DNA of 64,000 bases from DYEP01 sp040755615 (GCA_040755615.1 JBFMAL010000012.1:1-64000); one strand, 5' to 3'; positions 8,303 to 17,537 are shown, numbered from the stretch's first letter. Numbers and translations: made by a program. Notes: generated from the sequence alone by a model not told the origin.

Positions 8303-9345
8303 GGCCTCCGGATATCCAGCATCCTTCTTAATGCAAGTCTAGCAAATTCCGCAATTTCGCCGTCCACACGGATTACTCCTTCTGGGTTCCCACGTACCAG
8401 TGCCTCCAGAGCCGAAAGGAGCGAAGACGCACTGATGCGGTCCATCCCTGGACAGGGTCTTGCGTCCGGGTCGAGGCAGAACACTGCCTTATCAGGGTTT
8501 TGCCTGGCAAGCCTCTGCACAAGGTGAATTTCCGTTCCCACAACCCAGGCGGAACCTGCGGGAGCGCTCGTGACGAGTCGGATGAGATGCTCCGTGGACC
8601 CAACATCATCCGCCAGGTCTACCACTTCACGCCTGCACTCGGGATGGACTACCACCATCGCGCCAGGATATTCGCGTCTTGCCTGCATCACGTGCTCCAC
8701 TTTAAACTCCGTGTGAACGCTGCAGTGCCCATCCCACACGATCAGCCGCGGCCTGGCCGCAGACAACACCCTCTTTTCCTGGCGCGACCAGCTGGCCACC
8801 TGCTCTGCGGCAAACCCCACCTTTGCAGCCGTATTCCTGCCCAGTTGCTCGTCAGGAAGAAACAGTATGGAGTCTCCCTGAGAAAGCGCCCATCTGAAGA
8901 CCTGCTGGGCGTTGCTCGAAGTACAGGTCGCACCGCCGTACCTTCCGCAGAATGCCTTGACCTCTGCCGACGAGTTGACGTACGCGACCGGAACCGGCTC
9001 AAGATCCATCTTTAGAAGATACTCCCAGCATTCCTCCAGTTCCTTCCCGGTGGCCATGTCTGCAAGTGAACACCCGGCCTCCTCATCCGGCAGGATGACG
9101 CATCTTTCCCCCCGAGTGAGGATATCCGCAGTCTCCGCCATGAAACGCACACCGCAGAACACGATGTTCGGGCTGCATGACTCCTCCGCCACCCGCTTTG
9201 AGAGCAGGAACGAATCGCCTACAAAGTCGGCATGAGCGACTACCTCGTCTTTCTGGTAGTGATGACTGAGAATGGTCACACTGTCGCCGAGGGCCTTTTT
9301 TGCTAGAGTGATCCGTTCGAAGACATGTTCATGCACCACTATCAC
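8299..9345 (-). CDS. nadA: Quinolinate synthase A
   Basis: About 348 residues. NadA condenses iminoaspartate with dihydroxyacetone phosphate to quinolinate using an oxygen-sensitive 4Fe-4S cluster. Visible family motifs are LSHHYQKDEVV near the N terminus, AGCSLAD, the Cys-containing CTSSNA, HPECRREV and CPGM near the C terminus. These supply the three cluster cysteines. The start is ambiguous: AGGGAG ends directly before GTG 9345, so GTG 9339 or GTG 9336 with normal spacing may be the true start. It lies between nadC (56-base gap) and niaR (4-base overlap). Confidence 0.95.
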   Translation of the reverse strand: MIVVHEHVFERITLAKKALGDSVTILSHHYQKDEVVAHADFVGDSFLLSKRVAEESCSPNIVFCGVRFMAETADILTRGERCVILPDEEAGCSLADMATGKELEECWEYLLKMDLEPVPVAYVNSSAEVKAFCGRYGGATCTSSNAQQVFRWALSQGDSILFLPDEQLGRNTAAKVGFAAEQVASWSRQEKRVLSAARPRLIVWDGHCSVHTEFKVEHVMQARREYPGAMVVVHPECRREVVDLADDVGSTEHLIRLVTSAPAGSAWVVGTEIHLVQRLARQNPDKAVFCLDPDARPCPGMDRISASSLLSALEALVRGNPEGVIRVDGEIAEFARLALRRMLDIRRP

Positions 9346-9401
9346 TCCCTCGAAAATAAGCTTTTTCGTTGGCGGTGGCGACGATGAATCGTCATGAGGA
9401 G

Positions 9402-10238
9402 CTACCCAGCAACCAGTTTCATCGTGAGGTCAAGTGCAGGCACGGAGTGGGTCAGCCAGCCGAGAGAGATGAGGTCTACCCCCTGGGAAGCTACCTCTTT
9501 TGCGTTGTCAGGCGTGATACCGCCTGATGCCTCCACCAGGCATTTCTTGTTCACCGTCAGCACAGCCTGCCTGATGTGGGAGAGATCCATGTTATCAAGC
9601 AGGATGGCGTCCACCCCTGCTTCCTGCGCTTCCTTGACTTCGTCAAGATCTGTCACTTCCACCTCCACCCGGACCATGTGCCCTATGCGCCTTCTCACCA
9701 GGTCCACCGCTTGTTTGATCCCTCCGGCGAGCACGATGTGGTTTTCCTTGATGAGCACACCATCATCAAGCCCAAACCTGTGATTCAATCCACCGCCCAC
9801 CCTAACGGCGTACTTGTCCAGCACCCTAAGCCCGGGTACGGTTTTTCTGGTGTCCACGACCCGTGCACCATATGGCTGTACTACCGCCACAACCTGCGCT
9901 GTAGCTGTAGCGATCCCTGACATTCTCTGAAGAAAATTGAGCGCCACCCGTTCAGCGCCAAGCAGCGCCCGGGCGGGGCCTATAATGCGTGCCAGGGTCT
10001 GTCCGGCATAGATCTCGTCACCGTCCGCCGCTTCGTGGACAACCCGGCACGAGGGATCCAGTTCCTGAAAGCAAAAGGCTGCCACGTGAAGCCCTGCCAC
10101 GCGGCCGGGCTGCCTGGCCTGTATGACTGCTTCCGCGACGAGGTCAGGGTGAGCGATCGCCTCCCCCGTCAGGTCACCGCGACCAATATCCTCAAGGAGA
10201 GCGCGCTTCAGTAGGTCCGATAACACAAACCTATTCAA
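9402..10238 (-). CDS. nadC: Nicotinate-nucleotide pyrophosphorylase (carboxylating)
   Basis: 278 residues, TTG start at 10238 after AAGGAG. NadC converts quinolinate and PRPP to nicotinate mononucleotide with loss of CO2. Conserved elements are the RKTVPGLRVLDKYAV block, GGGLNHRFGLDDGVLIKENH, VEVEVTDLDE and the C-terminal SGGITPDN and D-x-ISLGWLTHS. Normal length. It follows nadB with a 17-base gap. Confidence 0.96.
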   Translation of the reverse strand: MNRFVLSDLLKRALLEDIGRGDLTGEAIAHPDLVAEAVIQARQPGRVAGLHVAAFCFQELDPSCRVVHEAADGDEIYAGQTLARIIGPARALLGAERVALNFLQRMSGIATATAQVVAVVQPYGARVVDTRKTVPGLRVLDKYAVRVGGGLNHRFGLDDGVLIKENHIVLAGGIKQAVDLVRRRIGHMVRVEVEVTDLDEVKEAQEAGVDAILLDNMDLSHIRQAVLTVNKKCLVEASGGITPDNAKEVASQGVDLISLGWLTHSVPALDLTMKLVAG

Positions 10239-10255
10239 CCTTTACCATCTCCTTC

Positions 10256-11683
10256 TCACGAAACGATGTAATGTGAGCCAAGGCTCGTTTCGCGGCCAAG
10301 AGCTGCCTCCACAACTAGACGCGAAACCCGAAGCATATTTCGTAGTTCAAGGTCCGGGCTTCCACAATCCATCTGCGCGAGCTGCCGGGCGGCCTCATTC
10401 AGTCCGGCCTGTGTACGTACAATGCCCGCCTTCTCCCAGAGGAGTTTCTGGAGCGTTGTCCTGCCCCGAGAGTCTATGCTCCACGACGTCGCAATGAAGC
10501 GTGGGTCAGGGAGATAAAGTGGGCTCCCTTTGGGTTCGGCTGCTATCCTCCTGCTTACACGCCAGCCAAAGACAAGTCCCTCAAGTAAAGAATTACTTGC
10601 CAGCCGGTTGGCACCGTGCACGCCTGTGCACGCCGCTTCTCCTACAGCGTAAAGCCCTGGCATGCTTGTCCGTCCCCAAGTGTCTGTCGATACGCCCCCA
10701 ATGGTGTAATGCGCTGCAGGGGTCACTGGCATCGGCTGGTAACGTGTGTCGATGCCCAGGTCCCTGCACGCCTCATGAATTGCAGGGAACCTCTCCGCGA
10801 ACCTTTCGCCAAGATGCGTGGCGTCAAGATATACCTGTCTGCCGGCGGCGAGCCGCCGGTATACCGCCCGTGCCACTACGTCTCTTGGTGCCAGTTCCTC
10901 AACGAACCTCTCGCCGCTGTCATCGATAAGCACTGCTCCCTCTCCTCTGACGGCCTCGGAAATGAGGAACAGGGGGGACGTCTCATCCCTGAGCGCCGTG
11001 GGGTGGAACTGGATGAATTCCATGCCCTTCACCGCCACCTTCACCTCCGAAGCCATTGCGATGCCGTCTCCGGTACATACAGGCGGGTTAGTCGTGTATG
11101 CATAAATCTGGCCAGCCCCTCCCGTAGCCAGCACCACAGCGCGCGCGGCAAAACCGATCAAGCGGCCGGGTGGCTGGAGCGCCCACGCACCCCTGCAACG
11201 TCCCGAATGCACCGCAAGCTCGGTGACAAATGTATCCTCATATACCGTAATGTTGGGGTGCTCTGCCGCCCTGTGAATCAGCACCTTCATGATGGCCGCG
11301 CCTGTTTGATCGCCGCCGCACCTCAAAATCCTGGGCACGCTGTGTGCAGCCTCCCTGGCCAGCGCGAACTGTCCGCCAGGCAGCGTATCAAACTGCACCC
11401 CGAGTGATAAGAGCTCGTTAATGCAACCTGGCCCCGCTTTCGTCAGGACGTCCACCGCTTCTCGGTCTGACATCCCGTGGCCGGCAAAAAGAGTGTCTTT
11501 CGCATGCAGGGCCGGACTGTCTCCGGCTCCGATAGCGGAGGCGATCCCGCCCTGTGCAAGGCGGCTTGCCGAGTCGGCTATTTTTCCCTTGGTGACCACC
11601 GTCACCTGTCTTTCCCGGGCAAGCATAAGCGCAGTAAAAAGGCCCGAGATCCCGCTGCCGATAACGAGTACGTCACCAGTCAA
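10256..11683 (-). CDS. nadB: L-aspartate oxidase
   Basis: 475 residues. NadB oxidises L-aspartate to iminoaspartate and is FAD-dependent. The N-terminal dinucleotide fold GSGISGLFTALMLA, the RLAQGGIA motif, GGAGQIYAYTTNP, the fumarate-reductase-like HPTAL and the HGANRLASNSLLEGLVFG segment are all visible. Start is TTG 11683, preceded by GAGGTGAAGG. The protein ends GSHYIVS, slightly shorter than many NadB proteins (510-540), trimming the last residues after the helical bundle. First gene of the NAD operon; its promoter region contains the NiaR-like palindrome. Confidence 0.95.
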   Translation of the reverse strand: MTGDVLVIGSGISGLFTALMLARERQVTVVTKGKIADSASRLAQGGIASAIGAGDSPALHAKDTLFAGHGMSDREAVDVLTKAGPGCINELLSLGVQFDTLPGGQFALAREAAHSVPRILRCGGDQTGAAIMKVLIHRAAEHPNITVYEDTFVTELAVHSGRCRGAWALQPPGRLIGFAARAVVLATGGAGQIYAYTTNPPVCTGDGIAMASEVKVAVKGMEFIQFHPTALRDETSPLFLISEAVRGEGAVLIDDSGERFVEELAPRDVVARAVYRRLAAGRQVYLDATHLGERFAERFPAIHEACRDLGIDTRYQPMPVTPAAHYTIGGVSTDTWGRTSMPGLYAVGEAACTGVHGANRLASNSLLEGLVFGWRVSRRIAAEPKGSPLYLPDPRFIATSWSIDSRGRTTLQKLLWEKAGIVRTQAGLNEAARQLAQMDCGSPDLELRNMLRVSRLVVEAALGRETSLGSHYIVS

Positions 11684-11720
11684 GTACCTTCACCTCACTT
11701 CATTATTGACGGTCATCTTG

Positions 11721-11742
11721 TGTCTTGTCAAGTGACAAGACA
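11721..11742. promoter_or_regulatory. Perfect palindromic operator, probable NiaR site
   Basis: TGTCTTGTCA and TGACAAGACA are exact 10-bp inverted arms separated by AG, 38 bases upstream of the nadB start. On the minus strand the palindrome contains TTGACA, which could serve as the -35 box of the nadB promoter with an AATAAT-type -10 about 18 bases on. A bound dimer would then block RNA polymerase. The link to NiaR is inferred from niaR being in the operon and from similarity to TGACA-type NiaR boxes. Confidence 0.75.
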
Positions 11743-11874
11743 GTGGGGTCAACAATGGTCCTGCTAGAAAGCGCAGCAGCTGTGACGGGACCTCCATGGG
11801 GGCGCAGGTTACACCTGCCATTTGGCATCGCTCTGAATTCGGTCTGAACACAGGGCGAATAATACTATCTAGGG

Positions 11875-12336
11875 GTGAAGTGGTCGATAAAGGACTCTGT
11901 GATCCAGGTGACCGTTACTGGGACCGTCGGGGCGGCTGTTATGAATCTCCTGGTACTACTGCTCATTCTTCTGGGCGTCCCCACCGTATCTCCATGGGCG
12001 GTGGCAGCAGACGTGTTTCTCACAAAGGTAATGGGGAACACGCCTGCAGGCACCCTCATCGGGCTCATCGGCACACTGGCCCTGAACATCTTCTCGGCAT
12101 TCCTCATCCTACTTGTGCTGAGGTGGAGCGGGTATGACTTTGCCATCATCAAGGGCGTGCTTACAATCAACGCGTTTTCCTTCGTAACTATGGGCCTCTT
12201 CATGCCTCCTTTGAGGATTGCCCCGCAAGTTCAGGTGGGACCCGTCACGAATCTCGTGGCGCTCACAGTGCTTACGATTACCGGAGGGTTGATAGCTGGC
12301 CTATTAAGGAGGTTTCACACAATCTACGTACCCTGA
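11875..12336 (+). CDS. Four-helix integral membrane protein
   Basis: 153 residues, GTG start at 11875 (no strong ribosome site; a downstream GTG in DSVIQV is possible). It has an N-terminal helix with LLVLLLILLGV, then LIGLIGTLALNIFSAFLILLVL, a third helix from about INAFSFVTMGLFM and a C-terminal helix VALTVLTITGGLIAGLL. The motif FLTKVMGNTPAGTLIG resembles IFVSKADINTPYGSAVG reconstructed from the opposing pseudogene (12324-12892), so the two are diverged relatives lying tail to tail. Function unknown. Confidence 0.65.
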   Translation: MKWSIKDSVIQVTVTGTVGAAVMNLLVLLLILLGVPTVSPWAVAADVFLTKVMGNTPAGTLIGLIGTLALNIFSAFLILLVLRWSGYDFAIIKGVLTINAFSFVTMGLFMPPLRIAPQVQVGPVTNLVALTVLTITGGLIAGLLRRFHTIYVP

Positions 12337-12892
12337 CCCGGTGCGCGGATAGACGCAGGTGCTGGTCCGGGCATCAGGCGTCTGTGAAAGAGGTTAATCT
12401 CTTCAGGTTCGTCGATACACTCAGTCAGATTCCGAGGCTGAAACAGCCTGCTGTCACCGAGGTTTGCCAGTATCGCCATTTTAGTTACCCCGAACACACA
12501 GTGTGCCAGGCATGCAATAAGGGCGTCCTTGGGTTTAACGGATAAATGGCGGTTGCTCCAAGCTTTGACATGACCCGTAGAGGGCAGTCCATTCAGCCGC
12601 CCCCAGCGCAGCCCCTCTGATGAAGTATTTGTCTTTTCCCATGAAGGTTAGACAGTAGCAGCAGCTTACACCCGGTCCTGCAGCGATCAAGTAGTCCGCA
12701 ATGGTACCCACCGCACTGCCGTAGGGTGTATTGATATCTGCTTTGCTGACGAAGATGCCCCGCAGCCTTTTGCTTTCCAGTGGACTTGTAGTCTCCCCAT
12801 GTGGCAAAGACTGCCTCTACAGCGCATTTGGCCAAGTTCCCGCCAAGACCTGCGACGATTAAAAGCCAAAAGCGGTCTGTGATCTTTTTCAT
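12324..12892 (-). pseudogene. Frameshifted membrane-protein gene, relative of 11875-12336
   Basis: Reading the minus strand from ATG 12892 gives MKKITDRFWLLIVAGLGGNL and continues to KSTGKQKAAG. At the G-run opposite 12758-12761 the frame moves, resuming as IFVSKADINTPYGSAVGTIA and then GKDKYFIRGAALGAAEW. A second shift near 12575-12590 continues VMSKLGATAIYP, and a third near 12530 gives DALIACLAHCVFGVTKMAI through to a stop at 12324. The order of blocks matches a known type of about 180-residue Clostridia membrane protein that I recall but cannot name. At least three shifts imply real decay, although the first could be a homopolymer sequencing error. Its tail overlaps the converging gene. 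Confidence 0.75.
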
Positions 12893-13030
12893 CCCGACTG
12901 AACACCCCATACATCTTATTTGCAGTGAACCGGGACGATTATTTGCAAAAAGCCCCGGACAACAATTGTATAGGAGTATGAAGCCAGGCTGCTCGCGCAA
13001 GTTCAAAAGAGCAAGGCGATTACGCCTTTT

Positions 13031-13801
13031 TCAGTCAGGTGCGGGAAGGCCTCTGGCCCTCAACCGTTCTTTCAGATAGCCTGTAAATTCACCGGTACTT
13101 ACCGGCCCAGCGAAAGGGGCCTCGTTATCAATGTAAATGTTTTCGTCACCACAGCGCAGCGCATCGCTCCGGTCGCTGATCAGCCGCTCGCTGGTGACCA
13201 CATACTCTGAAAACCGCAGGGCATCCGCGAGCCGGGCGCGGAAGTATTGCATGATCCAGGGGCACCTGCCACTCATGACCGCCTCTACCCGTACCCGTCC
13301 ATCCGGTGCGACAGACCTTTCGGGCGGAAGGTACGATACATGAGCGTCAGAATTGTTCTTTCTAAGAAGGACCGTTGCAGGCGGGCAGCACTGCTGCATG
13401 GTGAATCCGAACCTCTCGAAAAACGGCACCGGCATCCAATCAGGATAAGTTACAACTGCGATACCCTTTGAACCCGCTGACGCCAAAAGCACCTTGTCCA
13501 TGAGAGACCTTGCGATACCCTTCCTCTGGGCTCCAGGAAGTACCCAAAGGCACCGGATCACCCAGAGGCCTTCACCTTCAAGCGGTAGGGGGGCCGCGTC
13601 AGAAGGCATCACCTCGGTGCGACCCACCGGTTCGCCACCTTGGAACGCAGCGAATACGCGGGCGCCCAGCGCAGCGGCCTGCCGATGCGCTTCCCGGCTT
13701 TCCCAAAGGACGCTCTCGGGATCAGACCCGGGTACTGTACACATCCGGTTGACGCTGTCGATGTGATCCGCACCCACTTCCTCGATCCTGAAAACTTCCA
13801 T
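13031..13801 (-). CDS. GNAT-family acetyltransferase with C-terminal extension
   Basis: 256 residues, ATG start after GGGAGGCGGGAAGG. The N-terminal 150 residues form a GNAT fold: WVIRCLWVLPGAQRKGIARS contains the acetyl-CoA pyrophosphate-binding R/Q-x-x-G-x-A loop, and FFERFGF is the usual C-terminal GNAT strand motif. The remaining 100 residues (after FTMQQCC) form an added domain of unknown role containing a Cys in SGRCPW. Acceptor substrate cannot be deduced. Stands alone on the minus strand, upstream of a pseudogene. Confidence 0.82.
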   Translation of the reverse strand: MEVFRIEEVGADHIDSVNRMCTVPGSDPESVLWESREAHRQAAALGARVFAAFQGGEPVGRTEVMPSDAAPLPLEGEGLWVIRCLWVLPGAQRKGIARSLMDKVLLASAGSKGIAVVTYPDWMPVPFFERFGFTMQQCCPPATVLLRKNNSDAHVSYLPPERSVAPDGRVRVEAVMSGRCPWIMQYFRARLADALRFSEYVVTSERLISDRSDALRCGDENIYIDNEAPFAGPVSTGEFTGYLKERLRARGLPAPD

Positions 13802-14065
13802 CGTACCTTCCCGCCTCTCCCTGTCATATTCAGGTTCTTATGCATGCTTCGTGTATTGCAATGATTTCCCTCCCATGAAACCAAAAGCCCAACGACAACG
13901 TCAAAGGGGATTAGTGATTCTTGTCCAAGGAAATTCCGGTCGGACATATGCTGTATTGTGGCGTGTGTAGAGGCAGACAGTAATTACAAATTGAAAGAGA
14001 ACATAGCCCGAATGCGGTGCGAGGTTTTTGCCGAAGACACCGATTTGGCTGTAAGGAGGACCCAC

Positions 14066-14578
14066 ATGAAGAAACTTTACAGGTCCAAGCACCAGCGTAT
14101 GCTGGGCGGGGTCTCGGGAGGCCTTGCCGAGTACTTCGAGACTGACATCGTGTTAGTGAGGCTCGCGTGGGTAGTGTTCGGGGTGCTGACCGGCGGCATC
14201 GGTGCTCTCCTCGCCTACATCGTCGCATGGATCCTTATACCGGAGGAACCGGACGTCCCAAAATCTTGTCGCGTGCACACAGATGCCAGTGAACCACTGC
14301 GAGAAGAACCAGGAAAACAGGCAAGTGAGCCCGGCGAGGCGCAAGGTGATGGCGCCCCTCCGCAGGACGCACGCGATGTACCCCGGGGCTCAGATGGAGG
14401 CTCGGCTCAGAGGCTATTCGGGTTCATCCTTGTCGGCCTTGGAGCGCTCCTGTTTCTTGACAGGTTGCTTCCTGTGCATTACAGGATGCTGTTGAGCCAG
14501 TCATTGAGCCGCCTGTGGCCGCTACTCATCATAGCGCTCGGAGTAGCAATGCTCGTTAAGGGTGCAAGGAGGGAATAG
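14066..14578 (+). CDS. PspC-domain membrane protein
   Basis: 170 residues; ATG 14066 follows AAGGAGG with 5-base spacing. Residues 1-60 are a PspC domain (KLYRSKHQRMLGGVSGGLAEYFETD, then a VRLAWVVFGVLTGGIG helix and AYIVAWILIPEEP). A Pro/Glu-rich linker follows, then a second membrane domain of LiaI/DUF5668 type (GFILVGLGALLFLD ... LWPLLIIALGVAMLVKG). PspC proteins act in envelope stress responses. It is followed after 6 bases by a LiaF-like gene, so the two likely form an operon sensing membrane damage; no two-component genes are adjacent. Confidence 0.9.
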   Translation: MKKLYRSKHQRMLGGVSGGLAEYFETDIVLVRLAWVVFGVLTGGIGALLAYIVAWILIPEEPDVPKSCRVHTDASEPLREEPGKQASEPGEAQGDGAPPQDARDVPRGSDGGSAQRLFGFILVGLGALLFLDRLLPVHYRMLLSQSLSRLWPLLIIALGVAMLVKGARRE

Positions 14579-14584
14579 AGAGGG

Positions 14585-15514
14585 ATGGCGCTCCGGTCTA
14601 TATTCAGCGGTGTTGCGCTTATTCTCATAGGGCTCCTACTCCTTGGCAATACCCTTGGCTATGTTTCATGGGCAGTATGGCTGCAAGTACTCCAGTTCTG
14701 GCCCTTGCTCCTCGTAGGAATTGGCCTTGACCTCATCTTCAGGCGCTGGCGGATGCCTGCCTTTCCTGCAGCGATCATCGCCATGGTCATACTCGGTTGT
14801 ACCATAAAGCCCGGGCTCCCCCCTTACTACCGCTACAATTACATCTACCAGTACACTCCATGGAGATACATGAGGAGCCCGGTGCCCCAGCTCAGGCAGA
14901 CCATCATTGAAAGGCCCCTGGAGGTAACGAAAGCCAATCTCAGCTTCGAGTTCGGAGGGATCAACCTCGACCTTCGCGAAGGCTCAGACCAGCTGTTCTC
15001 CGGCAGCTTCGACTACTGCTACGACGCACCATCTGTCGCGTATGAGCGCAGGGGCGACATCGCGGATGTGCGGATCAGGCAGGAATCCATCACTGGAAAC
15101 CTTCCGAATATGGAGTGGGACGTCAGGCTCTCAGACAGCGTTGAATTCAACATCGAGCTGCGGGGAGGTGCCGCCAGGGCGGTACTGGACTTCAGTTCAA
15201 TAAGGATATCCTCGGTGGACATCGCCCTCGGCGCTTCTGACTTAAGGATGATATTCGGAGATAACGGTACTCACTCTGATGTGAATGTGAGTACGGGAGC
15301 GTCAAGCATAACTGTGGTCGTGCCCCAATCCGTCGGTATCAGAATCAACGTGAATGAACACTTCACCACCAGGCATAACCTGGATGACGCAGGGCTGATC
15401 AAGAGGGGGGGAGTCTGGGAGTCGCCCGATTACGAGTCAGCGGCGACCCGGGTGGACATGGTAGTCAGCTCCGCAGTATCCTCGTTCCGCTTGGAAAAGC
15501 CGCGCGTGCATTAG
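14585..15514 (+). CDS. LiaF-like membrane protein
   Basis: 309 residues, ATG after GGAGGGAATAGAGAGGG. Three hydrophobic segments occupy residues 5-80 (GVALILIGLLLLGNTLG, FWPLLLVGIGLDLIF, AIIAMVILGCTI). The C-terminal 200 residues form a beta-helix of the LiaF C-terminal/DUF4097 type with repeats such as LSFEFGGINLDLREGSDQL and ISSVDIALGASDLRMIFGD. LiaF inhibits the LiaRS cell-envelope stress system in Bacillus; a similar regulatory role is inferred here because of pairing with the PspC gene. Confidence 0.82.
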   Translation: MALRSIFSGVALILIGLLLLGNTLGYVSWAVWLQVLQFWPLLLVGIGLDLIFRRWRMPAFPAAIIAMVILGCTIKPGLPPYYRYNYIYQYTPWRYMRSPVPQLRQTIIERPLEVTKANLSFEFGGINLDLREGSDQLFSGSFDYCYDAPSVAYERRGDIADVRIRQESITGNLPNMEWDVRLSDSVEFNIELRGGAARAVLDFSSIRISSVDIALGASDLRMIFGDNGTHSDVNVSTGASSITVVVPQSVGIRINVNEHFTTRHNLDDAGLIKRGGVWESPDYESAATRVDMVVSSAVSSFRLEKPRVH

Positions 15515-15683
15515 TATACTTAACCTGGGGCATGCATTACCGGACGTGTCCGTTCCTTGATGGACCCTTGACCCAGCAGCGAGGTTTTCCTGTTTCCATT
15601 ATTTTAACCTGTTCTTTCATGAACTGTTTGGTCAGACCTTCCGTCAAAAGAAGAAAGAACACTTGGAAAGGAGGCCAAATACC

Positions 15684-16514
15684 ATGAAGACCCGGGCCTT
15701 TCTGATACCGTTAATTACTCTAATAGTTCTGTCTCTGTTCCTGGCTGCAGGTTGTGCAAAGGGCAGCGAGAAACCCAGGACGCCGCCGGCCAATACGGCT
15801 GATCCGGGAGCGAAACCCGACGACACCCAGCAGGATGCATCCTTAACAGCCCCCAGGACGCCTGGCGCACATCAGACCGACGACGTAGGTCCAGAAAAGG
15901 AAGACGACGTGATAAGGCTGCGGCCTGTGGATCAGTCCGGCAAAAATCCATCGTTCAAGGCGTTCCGGGACAAGCTGCTTGATGCCATCGCCCGTCGCGA
16001 CAAGGACTTCATTCTTGAAATAATCCACCCGGATATCACAGTAAGCTTTGGGGGCGAATCAGGGCGTGACGCCTTTATCAAGCACTGGAACCTGGACGAG
16101 GAAAACTCAAGTCTCTGGGACGAGCTGGGCGATATCCTCCGGCTCGGCGGCACGTTCAGCGCGGATATGAAGACATTCACAGCGCCTTACGTGTTTACAC
16201 TATTTCCCTCCCAGTTTGACGAGTTCCAGTATGCGGCGGTCACGGGAGACGGCGTGAACATCCGGGCAAAGCCGGGCCTTGACGCTCCGGTGTTAGGCAG
16301 TGTCTCTTACGAAATCGTCCGTGCTGACCCAGCCCTCGTGGGTCCTACAATAACGCTAGACGGCAGAGAGTACGGTTGGGTGAAAGTGGAGACGCTGTCA
16401 GGAGTTAAAGGCTACATCTCCGCCAAATATGTGAGAAGCCCTATCGCCTACCGGGTCTCCTTCGAGCAAGTAGGCGATAAGTGGCTCATGAAGTACCTGG
16501 TTCAAGGCGATTGA
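15684..16514 (+). CDS. Lipoprotein with SH3b domain
   Basis: 276 residues; ATG 15684 after GGAAAGGAGG. The signal MKTRAFLIPLITLIVLSLFL ends at AAGC (lipid-modified Cys 24), followed by a disordered Pro/Asp-rich spacer. An NTF2-like or helical region (about 85-180, with FKAFRDKLLDAIARRDKDF) precedes an SH3b domain (about 190-255, GVNIRAKPGLDAPVLG ... VKGYISAKYVRSP). Such proteins bind cell-wall peptides or serve as scaffolds outside the membrane. Terminated by the hairpin at 16532. Confidence 0.8.
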   Translation: MKTRAFLIPLITLIVLSLFLAAGCAKGSEKPRTPPANTADPGAKPDDTQQDASLTAPRTPGAHQTDDVGPEKEDDVIRLRPVDQSGKNPSFKAFRDKLLDAIARRDKDFILEIIHPDITVSFGGESGRDAFIKHWNLDEENSSLWDELGDILRLGGTFSADMKTFTAPYVFTLFPSQFDEFQYAAVTGDGVNIRAKPGLDAPVLGSVSYEIVRADPALVGPTITLDGREYGWVKVETLSGVKGYISAKYVRSPIAYRVSFEQVGDKWLMKYLVQGD

Positions 16515-16531
16515 GGCCGAGTGTTACCCTC

Positions 16532-16560
16532 GGGCCACCGGAAGCGGTGGCCCTTTCTTG
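16532..16560 (+). terminator. Rho-independent terminator
   Basis: GGGCCACCG (16532-16540) and CGGTGGCCC (16545-16553) form a 9-bp stem with a GAAG tetraloop, followed by TTTCTTGTTGTTG. It ends the SH3b lipoprotein transcript. Confidence 0.88.
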
Positions 16561-16742
16561 TTGTTGTCGCGCCCTGTCTCCTTTTCCTCGCGGCATATAG
16601 GTTACATAAGATGCCACATTATGGCCTGCCTGAAATTACCTTACGTATTTCAGCAGGACTTCCCTCTCCTGAGGCGAATTTCCTAATTTACGTAAAATAT
16701 GGCGCGTTGGGATTCTGTACCAGGAGAAAGGAGTGTACTTTC

Positions 16743-17537
16743 TTGAAGACAGGGCGTAGACTAAAATACCTTGCGCTGTGGACTGTCGTGACCGTGGTGC
16801 TGTTTTCGGCTCTGGCAGAGGCGAGCACCGTCCACGTGGTGAGGCCGGGAGAAACACTGTACCTCTTGGCACGCCAGTATGGAGTAAGCGTTGACGAACT
16901 GGCAGACGCAAACTCGGTGTCGGACCCGCGCAACCTGCGGGTCGGTACGAAGCTGGTGATTCCAGCCGCACCTGGCGAAGGCACCGTCTATATGGTCTCA
17001 CCAGGCGATACGCTCTACAGCATCGCTCTGCGATACGGCAGCACCATACAAGCATTACGCTCCGCGAACGGTCTTGAGGGCGATGTCCTGTTGCCCGGTA
17101 TGAAGCTCAATGTACCCGGCTCCGGAGCCGCGCAGGCGTCGGGCGCCCTCGCCCTGCCATGGTCCCAGGTGGACAGGCTGTTCCCCCGAGGCAGTACCGC
17201 CTTAATCACCGACGTACGTACGGGTTTATCATTCACCGTCCGGCGCCGCGGAGGCTGGGCACACGCGGACGTAGAGCCTCTCACAGCGAAGGACACCCAA
17301 ACGCTGAAGCGCATCTACGGAGGGGCATGGAGCTGGTCGAGGCGTCCCATAGTGGTACAGGTGTCTTCGTACCGCATTGCTGCCAGCATGAACGGTATGC
17401 CGCACGGCGGCTCATCCGTCTCGGACAACGGGTTCCCTGGACACCACTGCATCCACTTCCTTGGAAGCACGACGCACGGTACACGGAAGCTTGATCCCGC
17501 CCATCAGGCTGCCGTTAAGGAAGCAGTCGGCAAGTAG
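16743..17537 (+). CDS. LysM cell-wall protein with conserved HCIHF C-terminal domain
   Basis: 264 residues. TTG 16743 is chosen because GGAG ends nine bases upstream and a signal peptide follows at once (KYLALWTVVTVVLFSALAEA). Two LysM repeats (STVHVVRPGETLYLLARQYG and TVYMVSPGDTLYSIALRYG) bind peptidoglycan glycans. The C-terminal 130 residues contain GFPGHHCIHFLGSTTHGT, an HxCIHF motif reminiscent of, but not identical to, the HxC catalytic motif of L,D-transpeptidases. I do not know an assigned function for this domain. Monocistronic. Confidence 0.82.
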   Translation: MKTGRRLKYLALWTVVTVVLFSALAEASTVHVVRPGETLYLLARQYGVSVDELADANSVSDPRNLRVGTKLVIPAAPGEGTVYMVSPGDTLYSIALRYGSTIQALRSANGLEGDVLLPGMKLNVPGSGAAQASGALALPWSQVDRLFPRGSTALITDVRTGLSFTVRRRGGWAHADVEPLTAKDTQTLKRIYGGAWSWSRRPIVVQVSSYRIAASMNGMPHGGSSVSDNGFPGHHCIHFLGSTTHGTRKLDPAHQAAVKEAVGK

